A DNA stretch of 64,000 nucleotides, taken from Platynereis dumerilii (taxonomy: Eukaryota > Annelida > Polychaeta > Phyllodocida > Nereididae). The position numbers were made by a program, and so were the translations under genes. The notes under the pieces were generated by a model. That model made no database searches, was not told where the DNA came from, and was given only the letters and a program-made list of their open reading frames with translations. Location of the stretch: contig JAPTHN010000015.1 of NCBI GenBank assembly GCA_026936325.1, positions 2,754,117 to 2,818,116 of the forward strand, written 5' to 3'. Positions 40,610 through 52,172 of this stretch are shown one piece after another (position 1 is the first letter of the stretch; the number at the start of each line of letters is the position of its first letter).

Positions 40610-41720
40610 AGATATAATTACCCCTTGCTGTGGTAACTTTCAGCAAAAGAGACTCAATGATGCGAAAACATGTTTGATGTACTTGACCAACATTTAGCCC
40701 CATGTAGACATAATGGAGGCCTTTAACTTAACTGCAAGAGTTGGGATAACTTGCTGGATTCTGCCTTCAAAGTTGCCCACACCAAGTAGTTCACTGGGTC
40801 CAGCTCAGGAGACAAAGGGTGGCACTCTACCTTGCCCAGCAGGTTTGTTTTGAGGCACTCCTGAGCCTTCTATGCAGTATGAACAGGTGCTCCACCTTGT
40901 TGAAAGATGATTTTGCTAACAAAATAGTTTCTTGTCTGACGCCACGGCCAGTGTTCGAAATAAGGGGGGGTCAAGGGGGTTTTGACCCCCCCAATGCTGT
41001 GAGGACCCCGTCAAATGCATTTTTTAGAGGGACCCAAGGGGGGTCCTGAAAAACCCCCCCCCAAATACTAAATGTGCAGGATTTTGTCCAGAAACGGGGT
41101 TTTCAAATGTAATTTTCTAGGACAATACATTCTTAAAAAACTCAGTATTCATTTTAGAGTGCATGTAGTCCTTTCTAAAGCCCCTCAGGTTTTGGGGAGC
41201 CCCCGGCGGCTCGCGGACCTCCAGGGGCTCGCGGACCTCCGGCCCCAAAAACTTTGACCCTTTGGGCCTTGCCAGTGACAGACCCCCCCAAATGACATGG
41301 GCTATTTCGACCACTGGCCATGGCATCACAAATTCTTTCAGAATGTTATTATAGGCATTTGTATTGATTCCGGCACTCTGATCAATGGCTGCTTGAGACA
41401 TTTTGTGATTTTCTTGTCATAAGAAGACTCCATGTTGAAGATCAAGTGTTAGGTCCTGAATATGAATTATCGGCAGCTGGAGCATCAGCAAATGTCCCAC
41501 AACTCACGAATGATTCATTCCTTCTCTTACAAGCACCATAAATGGTGAATAATTTCTCATCGACAATGAGGAAAGCAGGACAACCGTGGTCAGCTTGGAG
41601 CAACACAAGCGCTTTCACATATCATGCTTCTATTTTGCCTTTAGTAGCGATCTAATTCACAAATAAACATAGTTGCAATATATCTAATATGGCTGACTAT
41701 CAAATCCGACTGTATGTCAG
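40610..41720 (-). mobile_element. Degenerate mariner-like copy 2, interrupted
   Basis: The inverted relative of 6650-7450. On the minus strand it shows SAGINTNAYNNILKEFVMPW, and beyond the insertion the ELDPVNYLVWATL stretch (about 40805-40765). Homology reaches past the frame on both sides. It is interrupted by a hAT-type MITE. Confidence 0.75.
40949..41316. mobile_element. hAT-type MITE inside mariner copy 2
   Basis: 368 bp, starting CAGTGTTCGAAATA and ending TATTTCGACCACTG. The 8-bp target duplication is GCCACGGC / GCCATGGC (40941-40948, 41317-41324), one base apart. Mariner copy 1 supplies the uninterrupted site. The interior is rich in G and C runs. Confidence 0.85.
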
Positions 41721-41748
41721 ACACCAATTTCTGAACTTTTATTATCTA

Positions 41749-41894
41749 ATGCCCAATGCACACTGGCATCGCAGGCGGTGCTATCTTATGTGATGCTGTT
41801 GCAACCCCAGCATCGCAAGCTGATACAACCTGTTAACCCTGCCTACCAACTTGTGTCAACAGCATCACATAAGATGCCAGTGTGCATTGGACAT
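41749..41894. mobile_element. 146-bp palindromic MITE, TA target site
   Basis: The end ATGCCCAATGCACACTGGCA and its inverse near-match, with an inner inverted pair ATCTTATGTGATGCTGTTG. TA duplications are at 41747-41748 and 41895-41896. Confidence 0.8.
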
Positions 41895-41896
41895 TA

Positions 41897-43757
41897 CATT
41901 TTTCACATGCAGAATTTTTGTCATCTGCCTGATCAGTTTTTATGGCAAACCAAACTTTGGGTAATGCGAAATCACAAGCAAAAACACCCAATTTTATGAC
42001 TTTTTTATCTCATCATCTCATTCAAGAAAAATATTCCAGCTATGGGAGAGAGCAAATGACAGTGCTCTTCCTAGGAATATACTCTAAAAAGTATAGTTCC
42101 ATTTTACGGACTTCACAAATGAAAATTGTACTGCTCCATTTGGGATAAGTTTTTAAGAAAATTGTGTGATTCTATTACTGAGTCAGATGTGAGTATGTTA
42201 CCTTTAATTGAATTAAGTGTATCAAGTGAGAAAGTAACAAAATGGTAAAATTTCTTTACAAAAACAAAAATTTAAAAAATATTAAGATCAAGTGTTGTCA
42301 ACAGCAAACATCAAGAACTAGGTTATCCAACTGTATTCAAACTTCGAAAAATGGCATTTTTCTTGATTTTTTAACGAAAAAAATGGTAATGATAGAAAAT
42401 ATCACAATTTGTGATGAATATTGCACATCTGGATCACAAATAATTTTATTTTGGGTAAATATTTTGAAAATTGTCAGTGCCAGGTCACTTCATGTGAGAA
42501 TAGGTCATGTTTCCAAGAGATGCAACATTTGATCGGAAGCTCTGTGCTCCAAATATTTAAACACTGACTATTAAAAAATGCTTAACTCTTTTCGGTCATT
42601 GCAAACTCTCCAAATCTATTATTCTATAAAATAAAAGTGAAAACTCAATTAATTGCAGTCAAGGCTATCGGTTTGCAGGAGGCTGGTTTTTTCAATTTAA
42701 GTGGACAACATCTGTGCAGTTTCCCAATCGGTTGTCAAGAAGCTCCAGTACAGTGATTAACTTGGATATTTGTACAATGTTTTTGTAACCCCCCATGCCT
42801 TGACAAGATTATTATTGATATGTTGATTTGAGTAATCAAATTTGTGACGTTAAGGCCAAAAATCTCATTCGTAAACATGAGCACTTTAATGTTTAGTTTT
42901 CTTATTTTAAAGAAGGCATCTGCATAACTTAATTGATATTTAATGAATCCCTGTCGAGTAATATTGCTCTTAAACAAAAATCAATCTTATTTTTTTGAAC
43001 ATAAGTACTTCTAAATTCTTTGGTTTTCGCATCTTAAAAAGTCATCCACATCATTTAATAGTTCTTTTATGAATCGCATCCGGGTAATATTGCTCTTTCG
43101 TGACATGATCACTACTGGGCTATCTGCTCCCACTCACTCAAACTTTCCACCTTTCCTTACTTCTCTGTCCTGACTTTCTTTTATAAGCAAATAATCTTTT
43201 GGCTGCACTCTTATTTGGGGCCATTCTCAATATCGGAACAAAGTTTATAGCAACATTGTCCTGGAACAGACTGGACAATGTGGTAAAATGGAGAGAATTT
43301 TGGTGCAAAAGACCCTCAGTAAGAGCAATTGCAAAACTCAACAATAAAACATTGAGATAATCTTGAGCTACATTGTATTTTCAGAACTAATTCATTTCCT
43401 TCAACAATAGATTTTTTGGTTCAAATATAGATTTTGTGCTCATGATCTGTTCACAGAATGGACGGCAACGTGGAATGGTTGAGTAACACGGATATATACC
43501 AATGATTCGGCATGGGCTACAGGACATAATACACCAAAAAAGTTTAATAAATTACTTTTGATCCAAATACAGCGGTTTTGAATAGAAAAATGAATAACAA
43601 GCTCTCAAAAACAGATGTAGAGTGACGTTACAGATATTTTAAAATTGTAGATTTTCCCGATATTTGAGAATGTCCCATTTACAAAATTGCTTCCTTTGTT
43701 ATTTTAATCCAGATGGCTTCCCTCACATGTCTCCTCCTCCAGTTTGACTCTCTATAT
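41897..43757. other. No gene recognised
   Basis: 1.9 kb of AT-rich sequence. The open frame 42242-42532 has no recognisable feature. Confidence 0.4.
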
Positions 43758-43880
43758 CAGGGTGTATCTAGAAATTAGTGTTGCTAACCGGACTGGACCG
43801 CACCACCCCCTTCCAGTCCAGAACTGCCCGGTCCTGGTGTGAGGTGGTCCGGTCCAGAAGGAGGCAGTCTGGTATACCGG
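43758..43880. repeat. Dispersed 'GGTGGTCCGGTCCAG' repeat, first of three
   Basis: Sequence rich in GGTCCGGTCC and GGACCG motifs. Related stretches occur at about 46795-46915 and 48138-48210. The start, CAGGGTGTATCTAGAAAT, resembles the right end of the MITE at 1845-1952. Confidence 0.5.
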
Positions 43881-44023
43881 TTTGAACCGGTTTCCGATTT
43901 GCTACCAATTTTTGCCAAAAATCATAGCAAAAGGTCGGAAAATTAAGGTTTGAAAAATAAAAACTTTTTTTCCCTTCCGTTTCACGTGTTTTTACCAATT
44001 TTCACTGTACTGGTAAGTAACGG

Positions 44024-44600
44024 TAGGGGGAATGGGGGCACATTGGGACACTTTTGACGTCTACTAATTTTGCTCAATGCTGAAAGCACTGAAGAACTCA
44101 GAAGTTTGCATGAATATCACCAATACTATTGAGCTTAAATGCAAGGCATAATAAACTAGACTGCACCTACCCTTTTGCAGCCAGAGAGTTGAAAAAATGA
44201 CTGTCCCAATGTGCCCCGGCGTGCACAGCCGGGGCACATTGGGACATCGATTAAAAAATCATTTTAACACTCCATGTGCAATAGATATCACATAAGTAGT
44301 GCGTAAGACAATATACAGTGCATTACCACCTTGTAGTGCCAATAGTTCATAACTTTAAACAGTTTTAAACATTTAACATAAACTGTCCTGGGTGCGGACA
44401 TCTATGTAAGTAACACACAGTGCATTGCTATAAATTTGTTCACAGAGCATTGTAATCCACTATGCCTCTATTCACTGTGGCCTGAACACCTGTTGTGTGC
44501 TGTCCAAGGTACGTCATTCAGTTGCCTTGGAAACTTAAATTCTGCCATATTAAGTGCGTCCCAATGTTCCCCGAATTCACTGTCCCAATGAGCCCTGATA
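44024..44600. repeat. Cluster of GGGGCACATTGGGACA motifs, with a perfect hairpin
   Basis: The motif occurs on the plus strand at about 44033-44049, then twice back to back in inverted form at 44202-44246. There two perfect 19-bp arms flank a 7-bp loop, GTGCACA. Diverged inverse copies follow at about 44569-44595, and shorter GTCCCAACCCTAAC forms near 45252 and 45414. It is probably part of a non-autonomous element whose outer ends I could not fix. Confidence 0.65.
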
Positions 44601-45704
44601 ATATTATTAATATAGCAGACTTAAACATAGTTTAACCTTGACTCACTGAATGGTATTCTACAAACTAATTCAACAATTCCTAGATAGTGTAATAAATGAG
44701 ATTAGAACGCATGTTTGTCAAAGGAATTCGAAGCATATCGCAATAGAAGAATCAGGAGCAACAGAGAGTTAAAGCCATTACTATCTGCTATAAACCACAC
44801 AAAATAAAGTGTGTATCAGCCTAAAGTACCATATTTTGTTGTGAGTAGCCATGTCAGTAAATGTTTAAAATTTCAGAAAAATCGGATCACCGGTTCAAAA
44901 TATATGAACTCTTGAAATCCGAAACGTAATGTACAAGGTAAATATATGGATCTACTTACAATGAAAATTATATATATTTAAATCAAAGGATCCAATGAAC
45001 TTTTTCAATCATATGAACCCTTGAACAGCCAGAAAATGATAATATTTTAGCATTTTAGCGCCATGCAAGATTTTGCTGATGTAAATGCTTAGTTTTGATA
45101 ATAATATGCAACATTTTATCAAAGGCCAGGGTGCTAAATTGCAGCCGTGTAAGTTCTGATACTGCGACTAGCAATTGATTTTTTGATACTTGGTGTACAC
45201 AGGAAGGAGTGGCAACAGAGTGCCAAGTTGCAAATGAAGCCAAAAAGTTGTCCCAACCCTAACACACAGTTTCTTGTTTCACCCATTCCCACTCAGACGC
45301 ACTGCTAACAATTCGTCATTACAATATCTTTCCTTTAGAGTACTCAGTTCATTATCACAAGAAAAGATGCCCCTGCACTTTTGTATTTAGAGTTGATGCC
45401 AAAACTGTTGATTGTCCCAACCCTAACATTCTTTCCCGACCTAACATCTTCTGTCTATAGCTATATCAGTTCTGCTTGCCCCGTGCAGCTTTCTGGCCTA
45501 AACCAGTGATGTAGTTTTGACACTGGCTACTCAAAAGTAGTCTCTGATGGGTTGTTCAGTTTTTAGACTGAAAATATTTATCTCAATAGAGACAAGGAAT
45601 CAGGAGAATTCTGTGCCCTTGATGAAAATGCAGAAGACGTAATTGTAGTCACAGCTTGAGTTTGTTGGATTTTAATCACTACATACTACATAGCTAATTA
45701 AAGA
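44601..45704. other. No gene recognised
   Basis: AT-rich sequence with two short echoes of the motif cluster to its left. Confidence 0.4.
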
Positions 45705-45836
45705 CTTTGGGAAACCTCTAAATATAACCGATTTGGTTGGAATTTTGGATATGTTTACTTCACTGATGTGGCCATCAAATTTCTACTTCAAATTGAGGGT
45801 TTTAGGAGATTTGATTTTTCCCATTGAAGTGTGGAC
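45705..45836. mobile_element. Half copy of the hAT-like palindromic MITE
   Basis: Matches one arm of the copies at 7723-8305 and 38423-39053, ending GTGTGGACCACCTTA. Confidence 0.7.
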
Positions 45837-46276
45837 CACCTTATGGATTGCATATGGCTCAGTACTGGCCTCTTTTTGTCAATAAAACATAATATTATGT
45901 GAATTCAACCATTCATTATATGTACACATGTGGCTATTCATACTTGTGTTAGTTTTTTGTTTATGTTTATTTTGAAAATATTTCTTTTCCTGCACAACTG
46001 ATATAACAACATTGCCAGACCATTTCGCAAATAAAAAAGGAAGTTGCATAATTAGTTTTGTTTTTTATATTGACTCTCAACAGGTGTTTAACTTTAAATA
46101 AATGGACTAGAGAGGGATGGGAAATCATCCAGCAGCTGTTTATGTGAATTGTCCAGGATAATCTGATATCACTGGTAGCCAGACAACCATAGTGAGGGAC
46201 AATTTTATCAATACATGGGATTTACATAATTACTGTTATTTATTTTGAAAATATCAAGAACTTCATCATGTTTCAG

Positions 46277-46626
46277 AGACGCAAGTGCAGGATATATTTA
46301 TCAGCAATTTGTGTTATTTGCCTCAAACCTCGTTAACTCCAGCATTGAACTGCCGGGTATTTGTTTTGAAATGCTGCCACCACACTTTCCATAAATCCTG
46401 CCTCTTGGAATGGTTGAAAGAGCAGCCCTGTTGTCCGATGTGTCGTTGCCCTCTGGATTACGCTCATGCGCATCGTCCTCCATCCTGGCGGATCAAATTA
46501 TCTTTCAGGAAATTCAAATCTAAAGTAGAAAGCGCCATCTACCGGATTAGTAAAGAACATGTAGAACTCTCTGCTTATGCAGTTGACACCAGTGGTACTC
46601 TCTCTGATGCTGACATCTTGTGGTAA
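46277..46626 (+). pseudogene. RING-H2 finger exon, frame-shifted
   Basis: After a TTTCAG acceptor-like site (46271-46276), one frame reads AICVICLKPR and then stops. The next frame continues NCRVFVLKCCHHTFHKSC, then LLEWLKEQPCCPMCRCPL and a 60-residue tail ending DADILW with a stop at 46626. Together these match a RING-H2 zinc finger of E3 ubiquitin ligases: C-x2-C, a linker, C-x-H-x2-H-x2-C, W, C-x2-C. The two halves lie in different frames, so this copy cannot make a full RING by simple translation. It may be a pseudogene, or there may be an assembly or read error. Confidence 0.6.
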
Positions 46627-47221
46627 ATCTGGCAGCGACACCTTGTGGTGATGTCAACATTGTCACGGTGTGATATTAAGAACAGTCATTTTCAACTTTT
46701 ATTTCTTATAATTAAAAATGTATATATTAAATATTTAGAAATGATGAATATTCTGGCCTGAACTTGCTAACTCCTAAAAGAATGTCACTGTAGTGATGCA
46801 GACTGGACCACCTTTGAGAGGGTGGTCCAGTATTTAAAAAAGTGGTCCAGTCCTGGTCTGGTTCAGGGTGAGGTTGTCCGATTTTATTACTGGACCGATC
46901 CAGGGGTGGTCAATCGGCATTTAGAAAACAAAATGATAAAAATGAGGGTTTAAACAAGCTGTATGATATAAATTTCACATTTGAGTGATAAATTCATGCA
47001 ATACCCTTTATGACATGAACAAGAAAATCTTTTTGAAAAAAAAGATACGCTGGTTGTAGTGATAACAAATTTCGAATATTGAAATAGTGTTAATGGTATA
47101 AAAAATATTTGAAATGGGGTAAGATATATATATATGGGATGAATGGATATGATTGGGGGCTTTGAAGTCATGTAAATTTATTATGCAGTTGGAAAATTGA
47201 AACAACCGTGCAACATAGTCC
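46627..47221. other. No gene; second 'GGTGGTCCAG' repeat copy
   Basis: Includes the dispersed repeat at about 46795-46915. The rest is AT-rich without coding signal. Confidence 0.4.
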
Positions 47222-47312
47222 CATGCCCAGGAGACCTGGCAAGAGCTAGATTCAAACTGTGGTCCCAGTGATTGGAGCCCACCATGTACCACTGAGCTCA
47301 CAGCCTCACACA
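47222..47312 (-). repeat. tRNA-derived SINE
   Basis: The minus strand carries an A-box-like GAGCTCAGTGGTACATGG and a B-box-like GTTTGAATCTAGC at tRNA-like spacing. The order matches a tRNA-type RNA polymerase III promoter. It is diverged from a functional tRNA. Confidence 0.65.
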
Positions 47313-48409
47313 CCCCATACGGAAATCCCATAATCTGTTGTCAACATCTAACTTCTATCTTTCCATAGATCTGTCCATCTATGTTTCCATCTATCCATCT
47401 GTAGATATCTTTCTATGTGTGTGTGAACTGTACAGAAATGTCCGGTGGTACAAATTACACCTGAAAAGGGGAAGAGCAGCTCAACTTGAAAAAAAAACAA
47501 CAAAACTATCTTCTGACATTAAATCACACACAAGAAATTCAAGAAAACATTTTTTAATAAAAAAAAATATTGGCAACTCAAACCAGTGAAACCATGTACA
47601 TAACTTAAATGTTTTTTGTTGAATGACACTTAAAGCACAGTCACTTCGTGCAACAGGAGCTGCAGATTGCAGAAGACCACTGTGGTGAGTGACCAGTCAT
47701 GTGACAGGCCAAAGATATCCCATTGGCTGGCCACGGGGGTGTGACTGAGTGACACTGAGATGACCTCATCTGCATCTCATTTGCATCTCATCTGCATGAT
47801 ATCACATGACTTGTCGCCTAAGCTGCCACTGTGGCTACCACTTGTGTCGGCCAACCTGCTCACCGCTATCTGTTTCGAGCTCTGCAACTTTATTAGTCTA
47901 TTTACACAAGGTTTGTGTACTGCAGCATGTATGGACCAATCTGCAGTATTTGCAACATTAATCAATTTTTCAATGCTCCACTCCATATTACTGCATCGTG
48001 GAGATGTGCTCCTGCTGACACTTTTGCGTATACACCAGTTGATTACAACTGCTGGGTTTCTAAGGAAGCCTCTGCTATGATACATCTTGTCTTACAGCCC
48101 AAGGGCCCAGCGTAAAAATCACTTGAACAATTTTTTGTAGGTGGTCCGGTGCTTTTGTGGTCTAGGGCTGGGCCGCGGACCAGACCGGTCCATGGCAGTC
48201 CAGTCTGCTTCACCAGAATGTGAGAACTGCGCGATGTTTTGGTTTCCGTTGATTTTGATTTTCAAATATTCAGATTTGATAAGGCCAGTGCTAAAGACTT
48301 CTAGTTCAGTTACGGATTCTGCTGAATAGACTCTCTCATAAGGATTTGACAGGATAAATTAATTTTCGCAACATATGTACACAATGTAAAATAAGAATCA
48401 CAACGGCAT
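47313..48409. other. No gene recognised
   Basis: Contains a short (TCTATCCATC)-like stretch near 47380-47400 and the third 'GGTGGTCCGGT' repeat at 48138-48210. Overlapping frames on both strands at 47760-48085 show no family. Confidence 0.4.
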
Positions 48410-48612
48410 ATACACATAGAACAAGCAATGGTGCAAAAAATCAGGTCCCCCAATGGAAAAAATGATTTTTGTGAGCTAGCCTTGTGCGCCACCTTCTGGA
48501 TAAGAAAAATGAATTTGGGTAGCAGGACAGCGTTGAGTGGAGTTCTATGCTGGCCTGCATCTGGGAATCCACATTTTACTTGTAACCGTGAAAGTCTCTG
48601 ATTGGCCACTTT
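48410..48612. repeat. Dispersed repeat, copy 1
   Basis: About 200 bp sharing ACAAGCAATGGTGCAAAAAA, TTGTGCGCCACCTT and TGGCCTGCATCTGGGAATCC with 60296-60490 in the same order and orientation. Class unknown. Confidence 0.8.
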
Positions 48613-49329
48613 GTTAAATGACTGATATTAGGCTGTTCTCCAATGTGCATATCTTCATAATCCACTGGACAATTTTAAATCAACACATTTTGATTGCATG
48701 GCATGTAATCAGTAACTTTTGAGACATTCCCACGGGAGGATTTATCTCAGAACAAAAGAACCTACGGTACTGGCTTAGGGGAGACAATTGGGCAGTCACA
48801 GAGTCTCAAAGACCAGCCTCTTTTGTTTTCTTATTACCATACTCACCAACTAACTTGCATCTGATTTGTCTAGGACATGGCCATTCTCCACAAATGTGAT
48901 AAAGTCTTTTTTATAAGGTGAACCCGAGGGGCACACAACGTAAACACAACATTGCCAACACAATGGAAAAACATTTGGAGTCAATGGAAAAACATTTGGA
49001 GTCATGAGAAAAATTTTATTTCGTCAATAGTTTGTATAATGCTTAGACAAAGGTATGATAATTCTCTTTGTCTTAGTTTTCTAATATCAAGCCTGGGGCA
49101 ATATATGCACAACAAGCTTATAAGTCTGTGCCATCTGCATGTCAGAAAATGGTATAAATGAACATCATTGTGCAAAAAATCAAACTTGTTAACAGTATTA
49201 GCCACAGACGAGGTACACCATGACCTGAACATTGCACCGGCAACTGACACAGAAGACCACTGCCTCAAATAGCTGGACGGAGGGGCTCAAATGTTTGATG
49301 TATATGTAGTATGAGCTGCCATCCCCTCT
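48613..49329. other. No gene recognised
   Basis: AT-rich sequence with no coding signal. A short duplicated phrase TGGAAAAACATTTGGAGTCA is at 48963-49003. Confidence 0.4.
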
Positions 49330-49760
49330 GATGTTGGCGAATAAGCCCCCGCGGAAGGAGCAGTGGAAGAAAATTGTCTGAAAACATGTTTACAGCTACT
49401 TGGACAACAAATTAAAATCTCAAGCCAGCCAAAGGGAGTCACTTCGGAACTTAAACATAAGTGCATGCAAACTGGGGAGCGTTCACCATATATTGTGGTG
49501 CGGAAACGATGCTATGCAGGTGGCGATGGCGCAATCCAAGGCGATGCTTGCCCTTGGGCGCTATTCCCTCACGACAGCAAGATGCTCAGGCAGAAATCAA
49601 AGAGAGATGTGTCCACTCTGTAATGAAGAGCCGGAGACACACTTCATACTTATTAGCTTTGCTGAGAAGCTATTGTGGTCCATGGCACTTCAGCATGCGC
49701 GTTAGTGGGTATCTGAGTTGCCTCCAGCAAAAACTACTGAATTGATTTAGATTTCCTTTG
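49330..49760 (+). mobile_element. LINE 3' coding remnant
   Basis: The frame 49400-49705 shows ALGRYSLTTARCSGRN, then CPLCNEEPETHFI. This resembles the C-terminal zinc-knuckle region of LINE ORF2 proteins (leucine-rich-G-x-Y...CPLC-x3-E-x2-E/D-x2-H). The reading frame is short and diverged. No reverse transcriptase is adjacent. Confidence 0.6.
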
Positions 49761-50162
49761 GTGTGATGTCCTTAATTGTACTACACAATACCTTTTTTGG
49801 GCCCACAGCAAAAGAAATCTAAACTAGAATTAGTGTGGAGATTGAATGGATTGCTCAGTGCTGTCCCACACGGACTGAATGATCGCCTATTTTACATGAC
49901 ATCCTATATATAATTGACGTTGGTTAGCAACAGGGCCAAAAAGTCAAGCAGCTATGTTGCTCTTTTATGTTCCCATCTTCAGTTTAGAAACCCTGCTTTG
50001 CCCGTCATTCTTGCTAAGTATTCCCCTAATTGGTTCCCTGGGGTCTGATTTTTCCATTTAAACGCTCAAACCACCAACAGCTCATAGTGAAGTCCCTAGC
50101 AACCATCCAAACATTTAACATTCCTCCATTATTGGTTGGTTGTTGGTTCTCCCTGGACTCCT
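49761..50162. other. No gene recognised
   Basis: Probably the LINE 3' tail plus unrelated sequence, ending in TTCTCCCTGGACTCCTAAGA, which echoes 37720. Confidence 0.4.
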
Positions 50163-51235
50163 AAGAGGGAGGGACATGTGAATGTTGGCCAATGGGTGTA
50201 AATGTTTGCCGCTTGGTGTAAATGTTTGCCGATGGGTCTAAATGTTTGCCGATGGGTGTAAATGTTTGCCGATTGGTGTAAATGTTTGCCGATGGGTGTA
50301 ACTGTTTGCCGATGGGAGTAAATGTTTGCTGCTGGTTGTAAATGTTTGCCGATGGGTGTGAATGTTTGCCAATGGGTGTAAATGTTTGCCGATGGCTGTA
50401 CATGTTTGCCGCTGGTTGTAAATGTTTGGCGATGGGCGCAAATGTTTGCTGCTGGGTGTAAATGTTTGCCAAAATGGGCGTTAATGTTTGCCGATGGGTG
50501 TAAATGTTTGCCGATGGGTGTAAATGTTTGCCGATGAGTGTAAATATTTGCCGATGGTTGTGAATGTTTGCCGATGGGTGTAGATGTTTACCGATGGGTG
50601 TAGATGTTTACCGATGGGTGTAAATGGTTGCCGATGGGTGTAAATGTTTGCCAATGGGTCTAAATGTTTGACGATGGGTGTAAATGTTTGTCGATGAGTG
50701 TAAATGTTTGCTGATGGGTGTAACTGTTTGCCAATGGGAGTAAATGTTTGCGGCTGGTTGTAAATGTTTACCGCTGGTTGTAAATGTTTGCCGATGGGTG
50801 TAAATGTTTGCTGCTGGGTGTAAATGTTTGCTGATCGGTGTGAATGTTTGCCGATGGGTGTAAATGGTTGCCGATGGGTGTAAATGTTTGCCAATGGGTG
50901 TAAATATTTGCAAATGGGTGTAAATGTTTGCCAATGGGTATAAGTGTTTGCTGATGGATGTAAATGTTTGCCGAAATGGGTGTAAATGTTTGCCGAAACG
51001 GGTGTAAATGTTTGCCAAAGGGTGTAAATATTTGCTGATGGGTGTAAATGTTTGCCAATGGGTGTAAATGTTTGCCAATCGACATAAACAAGCAATGCCA
51101 ATGGGTGTTGATGTTTGCCGCTGGTTGTAAATGTTTGCCGATGGGTGTAAATGTTTGCCGCAGGGTGTAAATGTTTTCCGATGGGTGTGAATGTTTGCCG
51201 ATGGGTGTTAATGTTTGCCAATGGCTGTACATTCT
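50163..51235. repeat. 20-bp minisatellite, about 53 units
   Basis: The unit GGGTGTAAATGTTTGCCGAT varies slightly and is interrupted once near 51079-51096. Because 20 is not a multiple of 3, the minus strand is open in several frames (Asn-Ile-Tyr-Thr-His repeats). These frames are artefacts. Confidence 0.95.
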
Positions 51236-51516
51236 TTATTTTCCCTGGGCTCCGGCCACAGAGGCATGGCTTATGCTAAGATCTCACGGCACGTTACGGA
51301 GAACTTTTTTACCACTGAGGGGTAGCTTCAGTTGAATTCTAGGAAAAAAATGACCATCCCGGCGACATACAATGTTTATAAAACTACTATATAATTAATT
51401 AAAAGCATATCACGGCGGGATAAGATCGTAAATCGGCGGGATAACATCATATCCCTGTGGGAAAGATCTAAATGCCTTGGGGGCAAGATCTAAATGCCTG
51501 TGGGATGTCAAAGATC

Positions 51517-51610
51517 GTCGGCGGGATGTCAAAAGACCGTTGGCGGGATGTCAAAAGACCGTTGGCGGGATGTCAAAAGACCGTCGGCGGGATGTCAAAA
51601 ACTGCCGGCG
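51517..51610. repeat. 22-bp tandem repeat, about 4 units
   Basis: The unit GCGGGATGTCAAAAGACCGT plus TG or CG. It is followed by a GC-rich repeat built on GCAGGGGCAGGAGAGGTCCC (about 51620-51690). Both lie near the left end of the Harbinger-like element. Confidence 0.85.
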
Positions 51611-52172
51611 AGGCTGCAAATGTCCCCCCAGGAGCAGGAGAGGTCCCCGCAGGGGCAGGAGAGGTCCCCTCAGGGGCAGGGAATGTCCTAATATCCCGCC
51701 GGAGATGTTTTTGAGACGTTCTCACTGAAAAAAACCCCGCCGGACATCCAAAAATCAAGAAAGTTTTGGGCTCTGTTCTGCCGTCATGAAAAAAAAAGTT
51801 TGAACCTGGGCAATTCCGTAAAGTCATCAACCAATCGGTCAAAATTTCAAAATTGACATAATTACGTGCTATGGGTGTTATAATGTGCCAAAATAAGTGT
51901 ATTTTCAGGAACAGAAAAAATCAATTGATTATCTCATTTGGTCTTTGAGATATTTGCATTTAAGTAATGCTATCTTTGGTGACTGCAATTATTATATTTT
52001 TTAGCACATTAATATTAAGATGTCACTGCCAGTAGAGAAATTGGTAAGTTGGTTTCATTTTGCTGTCAGTTACTACCTATGGGAGTACACTTTCATTTTG
52101 CATCAAAAAATCTTGCATCAATTCCTGTGAATTCTGTCAGGCAGTGAAATTTGACCTAATAAGATTCTAAGT

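Noticed and set aside
42242-42532. 96-codon plus-strand ORF
   Set aside because: AT-rich composition, no domain, no splice signals and no second copy.
50161-51232. Several minus-strand ORFs of 67-246 codons
   Set aside because: They are the 20-bp minisatellite read in different frames, with no start context or domain.
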